Shown here piece after piece: positions 57,704-64,000 of a DNA stretch of 64,000 bases. The stretch covers positions 1,054,001 through 1,118,000 of the forward strand of contig NZ_CP047117.1 of NCBI RefSeq assembly GCF_030440535.1. Direction: 5' to 3'. Position 1 is the stretch's first letter. Each line of letters opens with the position of its first letter. Made by a program: the position numbers and the translations under genes. Source of the stretch: Corynebacterium capitovis DSM 44611 (GTDB taxonomy: Bacteria > Actinomycetota > Actinomycetes > Mycobacteriales > Mycobacteriaceae). A model generated the notes under the pieces. The model saw only the letters and a program-made list of their open reading frames with translations. It was not told the origin of the DNA and made no database searches.

Positions 57704-57982
57704 CTAAACCTCGTTCATGGCAGTGAACAGTGCCTCGGACTGGATGCGGACGATAACTCCCAGGCGCGCTCCCACCTCATCGAAGCGTTCTTGGAGCGTG
57801 GAGACGTCGGGGCCGTCGGCACCGTCCTTGGTGGTTTCCACTCGCATGACCATGGTGAAGTAGTCATCCATGATTGTCTGCGACAGGTCGAGGATGTTGA
57901 GCCCATTTTCCGCTGCCGCTCCCGCAACGCCGGCGATGATGCCGACGCGGTCCGCGCCCGTAGTCGTAATAATTGCGTGCAT
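57704..57982 (-). CDS. ACT domain-containing protein (UPF0237)
   Basis: 92-residue stand-alone ACT domain of the UPF0237 family, probably a small-molecule sensing dimer. The N-terminus HAIITTTGADRVGIIAGVAGAAAENGLNILDLSQTIM fits the ACT beta-alpha-beta start with the ligand-site Gly/Asn pair (AENGLNI). Start ATG 57980-57982; first gene of a two-gene unit with the PFL-family gene. Divergent NAD(P)-binding gene begins 38 bases away. Confidence 0.9.
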   Translation of the reverse strand: MHAIITTTGADRVGIIAGVAGAAAENGLNILDLSQTIMDDYFTMVMRVETTKDGADGPDVSTLQERFDEVGARLGVIVRIQSEALFTAMNEV

Positions 57983-58007
57983 GTGGCAGAAGTTTATCCC
58001 GCGCCGC

Positions 58008-58013
58008 TACGGT
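58008..58013 (+). promoter_or_regulatory. Possible -10 of the NAD(P)-binding protein gene (leaderless)
   Basis: TACGGT followed by seven bases and ATG 58021. GGTGGAG overlaps it, so a leadered start using that as ribosome binding site is the alternative. Confidence 0.3.
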
Positions 58014-58020
58014 GGAGCCC

Positions 58021-58677
58021 ATGAACCGCGACTCGCGCATCCTCGTCCTCGGTGCGGGCGGCAGAGTTAGCGCGCTCGCCGTGCCCCTACTAGTAGAACA
58101 AGGCCATCGGGTTACTGGGCTCGTTCGAGACCCCAGGCACGAGCAGCCGCTTATCGACGCCGGGGCGTCCCCTCTGCTTCGTGACCTAACGGCAACCACT
58201 GTCTCCGAGTGGGTCGAGCTCCTCCCCAGTTTCGAGACCGTTGTCTGGTCGGCGGGCGCCGGTGGGGGAGACGCGGCGCGCACCTTCGCGGTCGACCGTG
58301 ATGCCGCGATGACGGTGGTTGACGCTTTGGAGCAGCTGGGCGATCAGGCGCCGCGGCTGGTCATGGTGTCCTACGCAGGGGCGATGCACGCGACCGCGGA
58401 GGACGACGGCAGTTCGTGGTACGCGTATGTGGAGAGCAAGAAAGCCGTCGACAAGCGATTGTCCGCGTCGCAGCTAACGCATATCATCCTCGGACCCGGC
58501 GCCTTGACCGATAAACCGTCGACGGGGATCGAGTTTTACCGAAACAGTTCCCGGCGCGACACGCCGCGGGAGCTCGTTGCGCAGGTCATCGCGGAGGTGG
58601 TCGGGCGCGCGTCGTGGGATGGCCTGCCGAATCCACTCGAGTTCGTCGGAGGGGCGGGGAGCGTCTCAGACCTCTAG
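58021..58677 (+). CDS. NAD(P)-binding oxidoreductase, atypical SDR (NmrA/YwnB-like)
   Basis: 218-residue Rossmann protein with NAD(P)-binding LVLGAGGRVSALAVPLLVEQGH (about 8-29) and a WVELLPSFETVVWSAGAGGG segment (about 61-80). It matches atypical short-chain dehydrogenases that often act on flavin or biliverdin-like or unknown substrates; the classic YxxxK appears as YVESKKAVD (about 137-145). ATG 58021 fits the Rossmann start better than an upstream in-frame codon. Its end overlaps the opposing amidotransferase gene by four bases. Confidence 0.82.
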   Translation: MNRDSRILVLGAGGRVSALAVPLLVEQGHRVTGLVRDPRHEQPLIDAGASPLLRDLTATTVSEWVELLPSFETVVWSAGAGGGDAARTFAVDRDAAMTVVDALEQLGDQAPRLVMVSYAGAMHATAEDDGSSWYAYVESKKAVDKRLSASQLTHIILGPGALTDKPSTGIEFYRNSSRRDTPRELVAQVIAEVVGRASWDGLPNPLEFVGGAGSVSDL

Positions 58678-59393
58678 CGGCAAAACTCGGTGAAGCGGCG
58701 AAGCAGGGTGTTAGCCCAGTGGACGTCGATCTGCGGGAGTGCGGAGACGATCGTGTCGTACTCCGTCAGGGGGAAGTACCCGTAGTCGTAGTAGAAGTCC
58801 ATCCTCCTCTTCATCGCCGTAGCGTCCATCTCGGCGTGAAACTGGGTCGCCCATACGTTGCTCCCGTACCGGACAATCTGCGTGGGGCACGTTGGACCCG
58901 TCGCCAGGATCTCGAGGGGCGATGGTAGGACCTCGGGATTCTCGGTGTGGCCCGTGAACGCCTGAAACGTGGTGGGGAACCCGTCGAGGAGCGGGTCTTC
59001 GCGGCCGGCCGGGGTGAGATTAACGACCGTGGGGCCAGACACCTCGGGGGCGGAATGGCTGACGGTTCCTCCCAGATTGTCGACAAGCCAGCTGATTCCA
59101 AAGCAGACAAAAAACGTGGGAACGCCGCTAGAGAGGACCTGAGAAAGCTGGGCGTGAATGTGCAACTGCCAGGGCGAGTAACTCGGGGAGGTGATATTAA
59201 GCGAACTGCCCCCCACAATCACACCCGCAAACCCGTCGAGGGGGCCCACCGTGTCGTTGACGCTGGCGATGACACGCATCTCCACATCTGCTGCGCCCAG
59301 ACCCGTGGATTCTAAGACGTCGTGGAGCTCGGCGGCCGCTACGGCTGGTCCGATCTCCCCGTTTCGAAGCGAAATCAGGAGAAACGAGGGCAT
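58674..59393 (-). CDS. Class I glutamine amidotransferase-like protein
   Basis: 239-residue GATase1 domain protein (GuaA N-terminal-like). The nucleophile is in PTFFVCFGISWLVDNLGG (about 95-112), and the His is in WATQFHAEMD (about 200-209). No synthetase partner domain is attached. It occupies the position of cg1739 in C. glutamicum, next to acnR, and has an McbR-type operator and a leaderless -10 box in front, so sulfur-related control is likely. The substrate is unknown. Confidence 0.88.
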   Translation of the reverse strand: MPSFLLISLRNGEIGPAVAAAELHDVLESTGLGAADVEMRVIASVNDTVGPLDGFAGVIVGGSSLNITSPSYSPWQLHIHAQLSQVLSSGVPTFFVCFGISWLVDNLGGTVSHSAPEVSGPTVVNLTPAGREDPLLDGFPTTFQAFTGHTENPEVLPSPLEILATGPTCPTQIVRYGSNVWATQFHAEMDATAMKRRMDFYYDYGYFPLTEYDTIVSALPQIDVHWANTLLRRFTEFCR

Positions 59394-59400
59394 GAACGGT

Positions 59401-59406
59401 ATTCTA
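59401..59406 (-). promoter_or_regulatory. -10 box of the amidotransferase gene (leaderless)
   Basis: On the minus strand TAGAAT is followed by seven bases and ATG 59393. It overlaps the McbR-type operator, so repressor binding would block RNA polymerase. Confidence 0.55.
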
Positions 59407-59420
59407 TACCGCTCGGTCTA
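59405..59420. promoter_or_regulatory. McbR-type operator upstream of the amidotransferase gene
   Basis: TATAC-CGCTCG-GTCTA differs from TAGAC-N6-GTCTA at one position, and is identical to the metK site (16277-16292) at 14 of 16 bases, including most of the spacer. It overlaps the acnR stop codon and the -10 box of the amidotransferase gene. Confidence 0.65.
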
Positions 59421-59984
59421 TAGTTCCGCATCGGGTCGGCGCACCGACTGTTCCACGAAGTCAAGCATGCGCTCAAGTTTATCGACGGGCTCCCCGGCCG
59501 CCATCCGCGAAATCAGCCCGTCCATCACTGTCGAAAGATAGGTCTGCAGCAGGTCCAAGGAGACGTCCTCGCGCATCACCGAGTTACGTTCTAAGCGCGC
59601 GTGGACGGCGTTTTCCAAGACCTCTTGGTGGCTGCGCCACCGCGCCTCGAAATCCTCGTCTGTCCGCAATCGACGGAGAATTTCTGCCCGGGTAGCGTAC
59701 CACTCGTTCTGTTCCGGGTTCGTCAGCAGATGTCGCATCACCTCAATCAGGCCGTTTTCGGCCACGACCTCGGCTTGCCGGGCCGCATCCTCGCTCGCGA
59801 TCGCGAGGAATAGCGCCTCCTTGTCGCCGAAATGGTGGAAGATGGCGCCCCGTGTTTTGCCGGTCGCTTTTTCCAATCGGGTGACGGTCGCCCCCTCGTA
59901 CCCGTAGCGGGCGAAGCAGGTACGTGCGGCGTCGATAATTTCTTGGCGTCGGCGGCTTAACTCGCTGGCGGAGACGATGGGCAT
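59418..59984 (-). CDS. acnR: TetR-type repressor of aconitase AcnR
   Basis: 188-residue TetR-family regulator. The N-terminal HTH spans about residues 9-55 (RRQEIIDAARTCFARYGYEGATVTRLEKATGKTRGAIFHHFGDKEALFL), the rest is the ligand-binding helical domain. It lies directly downstream of acn in the same orientation, the arrangement of C. glutamicum acnR, whose product represses acn. Start ATG 59982-59984 is about 88 bases after the acn stop. The 3' end overlaps the operator of the next gene. Confidence 0.93.
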   Translation of the reverse strand: MPIVSASELSRRRQEIIDAARTCFARYGYEGATVTRLEKATGKTRGAIFHHFGDKEALFLAIASEDAARQAEVVAENGLIEVMRHLLTNPEQNEWYATRAEILRRLRTDEDFEARWRSHQEVLENAVHARLERNSVMREDVSLDLLQTYLSTVMDGLISRMAAGEPVDKLERMLDFVEQSVRRPDAEL

Positions 59985-60072
59985 GGCACACCTCGGGGAG
60001 TGATACGGGAAGAAAAAGGGTGAAGGGGCCGTCCGGCCGAAACCGAATGACCCCTCCGTTCATGCTGGCGAG

Positions 60073-62865
60073 TTAGCTCTTCACCATCTGACGCAGCACG
60101 TACTGCAGAATGCCGCCGTGGCGGTAGTACTCAGCTTCACCCGGTGTATCCACGCGGACGACGGCGTCGAACTCCACCGTCTCGCCGCTGTCCTTGGTCG
60201 CCGTGACCTTGACTGTCGACGGGATAGTCTCCCCGTCGTTGAATGCGGTGATGCCCGTGATGTCAAAGGTCTCGGTGCCGTCGAGACCCAGCGACTCGTG
60301 GGACTCCCCAGCCGGGAACTGGAGGGGGAGCACACCCATTCCGATCAGGTTCGAACGGTGAATGCGCTCGAAGGACTCCGTGATCACGGCGCGCACGCCA
60401 AGCAAGTTCGTCCCTTTAGCGGCCCAGTCGCGGGAGGAACCGGTGCCGTACTCCTTACCAGCGAGGACGACCAGCGGGATACCGGCCGCTTCGTAGTTTT
60501 GCGCGGCGTCGTAGATAAAGGCCTGCGGCGCACCCTCCTGGGTGAAGTCGCGGGTGTACCCGCCGGCTTCGTCCACGAGCTGGTTGCGCAGACGGATGTT
60601 GGCGAAGGTGCCTCGCACCATGACCTCGTGGTTTCCGCGGCGCGAACCAAAGGAGTTGTAGTCCTGACGCGCGACACCGTGCTCGTCGAGGTAGTTCGCG
60701 GCCGGCGTGCCCGGTTTGATGGACGAAGCAGGGGAGATGTGGTCGGTGGTCACCGAGTCGCCCAGCTTTGCCAGGACCCGGGCGCCCGAGATGTCTTCCA
60801 CAGCTTCCGGCTCCGTCGGCATGCCGTCGAAGTACGGCGCCTTCCGGATGTAGGTGGAGTCTTCGTTCCAGTCGAAGGTCTTGCCCTGGGGGATGTCGAG
60901 ACCCTGCCACTGGGCGTCACCCTTGAAGACGTCGGCGTAATCGGCCTCGTACATCTCACGGGAGATGGTGTCGGCGATCGTCTTCTCGATCTCTTCGGCG
61001 GACGGCCACACGTCCTTGAGGAAGACGTCGTTGCCGTTCTGGTCTTGGCCGAGCGCCTGGGTCTCGAAATCGAAGTCCATCGTCCCGGCGATGGAGTAAG
61101 CGATGACCAGCAACGGGGAGGCGAGGTAGTTCATCTTGACGTCGGGGGAGATGCGGCCCTCGAAGTTGCGGTTGCCGGAAAGGACGGCGGTAGCAGTTAG
61201 ATCGAACTCGTTGATGGCCTCTGACACCTCGGTTGGCAGAGGGCCGGAGTTTCCGATGCAGGATGCACAGCCGAAACCGGAGAGGTAGAAGCCGACAGCC
61301 TCGAGGTCCTTCCACAGGTCGGCGCGCTCGTAGTACCCGTCGACGACCTGGGAGCCCGGCGCCATGATGGTCTTCACCCATGGCTTGGCGCGAAGGCCAC
61401 GCTCCGCTGCCTTGCGGGCGAGAAGCGCTGCGCCGACCATCACCGAGGGGTTGGACGTGTTCGTGCACGACGTGATGGCCGCGATTGCCACCATGCCGTG
61501 GTCCACTGTGTACTCGCCGCCCTGCGGGGACTCGATGACAACCGGCTTGGAAGCGCGGCCCTCAGCGCCCACGGCAGCGGACTCGCCGTGGCCCGGCCAG
61601 GACTCGTTGTAGGAAACGGACTCCGTCTTGGGGGCGCGGACCGGTTCGAAGGTCTGGTCTCCGGCGTCGTTGTAATCGGGCAGCTGCGCACGGAAGGTCG
61701 CCTTGGATTCGCTCAGCAGAATGCGGTCCTGCGGGCGCTTCGGGCCGGCGATGGACGGCACGACCGTGGACAGGTCCAGCTCCAGGTACTCAGAGTACTT
61801 GGCCTCGGGGGCGTCCTGCTCGAGCCACATACCCTGCGCTTTGGCGTAAGCCTCGACCCGATCGAGGGTCTCTTGGTCACGTCCGGTGAGGTGGAGGTAG
61901 TTGATGGTCTCTTCGTCGATCGGGAAGATCGCACAGGTGGAACCGAACTCGGGGGACATGTTGCCGATCGTGGCGCGGTTAGCAAGCGGAATCTGCTTCA
62001 CACCGTTGCCGTAAAACTCAACGAACTTCTGCACCACGCCATGCTGACGGAGCATCTCGGTGATGGTGAGCACAACGTCCGTGGCCGTGACGCCAACAGG
62101 GATCTCACCGGTCAGCTTGAAACCGACAACGCGCGGGATCAGCATGGAAACGGGCTGGCCCAGCATGGCCGCTTCAGCCTCGATACCTCCGACGCCCCAG
62201 CCGAGGATACCCAGGCCGTTTTCCATCGTCGTGTGCGAGTCGGTGCCGATACAGGTGTCCGGGTATGCGACCCCGTCGTTATCGAACACGACGCGGGACA
62301 GGTACTCAATGTTGACCTGGTGAACGATGCCCGTTCCCGGGGGGACGACACGGAAGTTCGAGAAGTTCTCCGCACCCCAGCGAAGGAACTGATACCGCTC
62401 CTCGTTGCGCTCGTACTCGATCTCAACGTTCTTATCCAGCGCCTCGGTCGACCCGAACGCCTCGATAATGACGGAGTGGTCGATGACCATTTCCGCAGGG
62501 TTGAGCGGGTTCACCTGATCCGGGTTGCCACCCAGAGTGGACACGGCTTCACGCATCGTGGCCAAGTCAACGACACAGGGAACACCGGTGAAGTCCTGCA
62601 TGAGGACGCGGGCCGGCGTGAACTGGATCTCAACGGACGGCTCGGCGTCGGGGTCCCAGTTGGCGATCGCACGGATGTGGTCTTCGGTGACGTTCTTGCC
62701 GTCCTCCGTGCGGAGGAGGTTTTCGCCCAGAACCTTCAGGGAGTAGGGCAGTTTCTCCATGCCTTCCACTGCATCGAGGGCGAAGTAGTCGTAAGACTTG
62801 CCACCAACCTCGAGAGTTTTCTTGGCATTGAAGGAGTTCTTGCTATCAGCCACAGTGAGCTCCAT
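60073..62865 (-). CDS. acn: Aconitate hydratase
   Basis: Citrate/isocitrate interconversion in the TCA cycle; a [4Fe-4S] enzyme. 930 residues of the AcnA/IRP1 type. Cluster ligands: [12 protein letters not shown] (Cys near 470) and the pair in [14 protein letters not shown] (about 536-549); other motifs are [17 protein letters not shown] and the C-terminal [14 protein letters not shown]. The start is the ATG at 62863-62865 ([16 protein letters not shown]), after AATGGAG on that strand. Followed by acnR. The divergent upstream region carries candidate AcnR and GlxR sites. Confidence 0.97.
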   Translation of the reverse strand: MELTVADSKNSFNAKKTLEVGGKSYDYFALDAVEGMEKLPYSLKVLGENLLRTEDGKNVTEDHIRAIANWDPDAEPSVEIQFTPARVLMQDFTGVPCVVDLATMREAVSTLGGNPDQVNPLNPAEMVIDHSVIIEAFGSTEALDKNVEIEYERNEERYQFLRWGAENFSNFRVVPPGTGIVHQVNIEYLSRVVFDNDGVAYPDTCIGTDSHTTMENGLGILGWGVGGIEAEAAMLGQPVSMLIPRVVGFKLTGEIPVGVTATDVVLTITEMLRQHGVVQKFVEFYGNGVKQIPLANRATIGNMSPEFGSTCAIFPIDEETINYLHLTGRDQETLDRVEAYAKAQGMWLEQDAPEAKYSEYLELDLSTVVPSIAGPKRPQDRILLSESKATFRAQLPDYNDAGDQTFEPVRAPKTESVSYNESWPGHGESAAVGAEGRASKPVVIESPQGGEYTVDHGMVAIAAITSCTNTSNPSVMVGAALLARKAAERGLRAKPWVKTIMAPGSQVVDGYYERADLWKDLEAVGFYLSGFGCASCIGNSGPLPTEVSEAINEFDLTATAVLSGNRNFEGRISPDVKMNYLASPLLVIAYSIAGTMDFDFETQALGQDQNGNDVFLKDVWPSAEEIEKTIADTISREMYEADYADVFKGDAQWQGLDIPQGKTFDWNEDSTYIRKAPYFDGMPTEPEAVEDISGARVLAKLGDSVTTDHISPASSIKPGTPAANYLDEHGVARQDYNSFGSRRGNHEVMVRGTFANIRLRNQLVDEAGGYTRDFTQEGAPQAFIYDAAQNYEAAGIPLVVLAGKEYGTGSSRDWAAKGTNLLGVRAVITESFERIHRSNLIGMGVLPLQFPAGESHESLGLDGTETFDITGITAFNDGETIPSTVKVTATKDSGETVEFDAVVRVDTPGEAEYYRHGGILQYVLRQMVKS

Positions 62866-62955
62866 TTCTCGTCGTTAAACCAATCTGGGCGCGAGGACCC
62901 AGCGGGTGGTCGTTGTCCAAGTGTATGGGAGGAAACGGGGGCCGACGGCATTCTT

Positions 62956-62975
62956 AACGTAACGATCGTTATGTT
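62956..62975. promoter_or_regulatory. Near-perfect 20-bp palindrome, candidate AcnR operator
   Basis: AACGTAACGATCGTTATGTT has only one mismatched pair and a perfect 12-bp core TAACGATCGTTA. It overlaps the TAAGAAT box of acn. Its sequence does not match the AcnR motif I recall for C. glutamicum, so assignment rests on position and symmetry. Confidence 0.5.
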
Positions 62976-62980
62976 CAGCC

Positions 62981-62996
62981 TGTGATTTCGCTCTCA
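62981..62996. promoter_or_regulatory. GlxR-like site upstream of acn
   Basis: TGTGA-TTTCGC-TCTCA has one mismatch to the GlxR (CRP-type) consensus TGTGA-N6-TCACA. It lies five bases beyond the acn palindrome. Confidence 0.35.
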
Positions 62997-63179
62997 CTCC
63001 AGCTTAAGACCTTTTCACCACCAAGGATGCCTGCTAAGGGAAGCCTTACTTGTCCCCCCTTTGGGTGTAGAGCGTCACCCACCCCGTTGCCATTCCCGTG
63101 ACGTAAACTGCCCATTCGAACGAAACTGGACTCGAGCGGTCCGGGCAGCCCGCGCAGACCCAATAAGAAAGGCAGAGCC

Positions 63180-63680
63180 ATGATTCCCACCGATGTCGAT
63201 ATGGGGTCATTGGAAAGCCAGCTAGAGGAAGACGGAGTGGCGTTCGCCGACACTGCGCCAGTAAATACGGGAATCGAAGCCTCGGTCCTGCGTGCCCTCT
63301 CTAGCACCGACGTCTCCTCACTGGGATCTGTCGGTTTCGTTGCCCTCGCGGCGACCCCGGAACAACCCGCAGACATGCGCGATATCGCACACGACCTCTC
63401 GAGCGCGACAGGGCTGGACACCGTGGTGGTCCGGACCCCCGACGTTGCCATGGCGGTAAGTAGCAAGCTCACCCGAGCTCAAGTCGAGCGTGCCCAAGTA
63501 GCAATGGTCAAAGAGAAGGAATATGGAGCGAGCGTGACCGCCTTCGCGCAGGCCTCTCGCCACGAAACGACCCCGTGGGTCCCCCTCTCCATGCTCCTCG
63601 CCGTGGTGGTAGTACTCGCCTTCTTCTCGACGTTTAAACGCACCGCCCATGGGTTATATCAAGCTCGCATTCTTGACTGA
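63180..63680 (+). CDS. Conserved membrane protein (Rv1476-like, DUF6676)
   Basis: 166-residue protein found next to acn in corynebacteria and mycobacteria (Rv1476 in M. tuberculosis). The first ~130 residues form a soluble domain with DISSATGLDTVVVRTPD-like segments resembling a TPM-type fold; one membrane span WVPLSMLLAVVVVLAFFSTF lies near residues 133-152, followed by a basic cytoplasmic tail. There is no signal peptide, so orientation is uncertain. ATG 63180 follows AGAAAGG. In mycobacteria the next gene encodes an NlpC/P60 hydrolase, which would lie beyond this window. Function unknown. Confidence 0.8.
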   Translation: MIPTDVDMGSLESQLEEDGVAFADTAPVNTGIEASVLRALSSTDVSSLGSVGFVALAATPEQPADMRDIAHDLSSATGLDTVVVRTPDVAMAVSSKLTRAQVERAQVAMVKEKEYGASVTAFAQASRHETTPWVPLSMLLAVVVVLAFFSTFKRTAHGLYQARILD

Positions 63681-64000
63681 ATCGGCGTCTGTGACAGATT
63701 TCACACCTGGCACGCCGGCGCGCCTCTCCCCAGCGTGTCGCCCGCGTGAAGCGTGGGGCGAACTGATATCCGCGTGAAAAACGGTAAAGATTAAGACACG
63801 AATTAAATAAGTGACGTATGGTTCTTTCGTCGGCTCCAGAGTCGAAGGTAAGCACATCCTTCTCACCTGTTTTCGCGCTAGTTCCTAGTCAGCTCGGGCG
63901 CGATTGGTGGGCTACGTCAGGCCTGCGGGGAAGCACGTCCCGGCGGATGGGTCACCTTCACCGAGGGGCCGTGTCAGTAGTCAGCAGATGATCCGCATGT
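63681..64000 (+). other. Non-coding region, probable promoter and leader of the next gene
   Basis: 320 bases without a supported gene. It starts with a perfect GlxR-type site (63690-63705). An A/T-rich stretch (63778-63812) follows, the only such patch nearby and a plausible promoter. The remaining ~180 bases are GC-rich with several short inverted repeats, for example GAAGG/CCTTC near 63845-63868 and GCGGAT/ATCCGC (63943-63948 with 63991-63996). An ATG at 63988 is open to the window edge, but four codons are too few to call. Confidence 0.6.
63690..63705. promoter_or_regulatory. Perfect GlxR (CRP-type) binding site
   Basis: TGTGA-CAGATT-TCACA matches the GlxR consensus TGTGA-N6-TCACA at all ten defined bases. 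It begins nine bases after the stop of the membrane protein gene and about 100 bases before the A/T-rich putative promoter, so it most likely controls the gene beyond the window. Confidence 0.75.

Larger units (their letters stand above)
62866..63179. other. Divergent control region of acn and the downstream membrane protein gene
   Basis: 314 bases without a gene. On the minus strand, -10-like TACACT (62920-62925) and TAAGAAT (62950-62956) could serve acn. A 20-base near-palindrome (62956-62975) and a GlxR-like site (62981-62996) lie upstream of them. TAAGG-GAAG-CCTTA at 63035-63048 is a further inverted repeat with partial resemblance to DtxR boxes. AGAAAGG before 63180 is the ribosome binding site of the plus-strand gene. 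Confidence 0.7.

Noticed and set aside
61498-62985. 495-codon plus-strand frame (and 360 codons at 60118-61200) opposite acn
   Set aside because: Acn is intact on the minus strand with all cluster ligands; the opposing frames have no family features.
63035-63048. DtxR box upstream of acn
   Set aside because: TAAGG-GAAG-CCTTA is symmetric, but only about 12 of 19 bases agree with the DtxR consensus; too weak to call.
63820-64000. ydaO (c-di-AMP) riboswitch or cobalamin riboswitch
   Set aside because: The conserved blocks (for example GGGGUGAA and CCGACAGCUAACCUC) could not be aligned in order; kept only as an unexplained leader.
63988-64000. Start of a gene at ATG 63988
   Set aside because: Only four codons are visible before the window ends and no ribosome binding site stands in front.

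Overview
This is a stretch of a high-GC Gram-positive chromosome, and I assign it to the genus Corynebacterium. The reasons are gene order and gene content. From left to right it follows, in reverse, the order I know from the Corynebacterium glutamicum chromosome: efp-nusB, pyrR-pyrB-pyrC-carA-carB-pyrF, mihF-gmk-rpoZ-coaBC-metK-priA-fmt-rsmB-rpe-ribD/E/BA/H-uvrC-rapZ-yvcK-whiA-gapA-pgk-tpiA-secG, pgl-opcA-zwf-tal-tkt, ctaB, ctaA, an ABC exporter, mptB, sufR-B-D-C-S-U-T, an ABC-F ATPase, and acn-acnR. It also carries McbR-type and GlxR-type operators and an OpcA protein. The species cannot be fixed from sequence alone. One notable difference from C. glutamicum is the absence of ppc between tpiA and secG.

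Regions. (1) 1-4614: end of efp, nusB, a PPK2-type polyphosphate kinase, and a three-gene CUT2-type sugar ABC importer. (2) 4611-5466: two small YbjN-domain genes on the minus strand. (3) 5504-13674: the pyrimidine operon, preceded by a PyrR-binding leader that overlaps the pyrR ribosome binding site. (4) 13825-17558: mihF, gmk, rpoZ, coaBC and metK, the last with an McbR-type operator. (5) 17639-31490: priA, fmt, rsmB, rpe, four riboflavin genes, uvrC and the rapZ-yvcK-whiA trio. (6) 31594-34988: gapA, pgk, tpiA, secG, with a strong terminator and a 16-bp palindrome between gapA and pgk. (7) 34985-41458, minus strand: the pentose phosphate operon tkt-tal-zwf-opcA-pgl. (8) 41680-47886: heme A synthesis (ctaB, ctaA), a quinone oxidoreductase, an ABC exporter and the mannosyltransferase mptB. 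(9) 48017-54227: the SUF iron-sulfur operon with its repressor. (10) 54285-59393: ABC-F ATPase, an L7/L12-like small protein, a PFL/DUF711 + ACT pair, an NAD(P)-binding protein and a class I amidotransferase. (11) 59418-63680: acnR-acn, and divergently a small membrane protein. The last 320 bases hold a perfect GlxR-type site and probably the leader of a gene outside the window.

How the genes work together: nearly everything is core metabolism. The window supplies de novo UMP synthesis, S-adenosylmethionine, coenzyme A, riboflavin, lower glycolysis, the pentose phosphate pathway, heme A for cytochrome oxidase, Fe-S cluster assembly and aconitase, which is itself an Fe-S enzyme. No phage, insertion sequence, CRISPR array, rRNA or tRNA was seen. 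I do not see a convincing new multi-gene defence or biosynthetic system. The most interesting material is regulatory: paired McbR-type sites, a PyrR leader, the gapA leader hairpin, palindromes at pgk, acn and sufR, and a striking run of genes whose -10 box lies 7-8 bases before the start codon, which predicts leaderless mRNAs.
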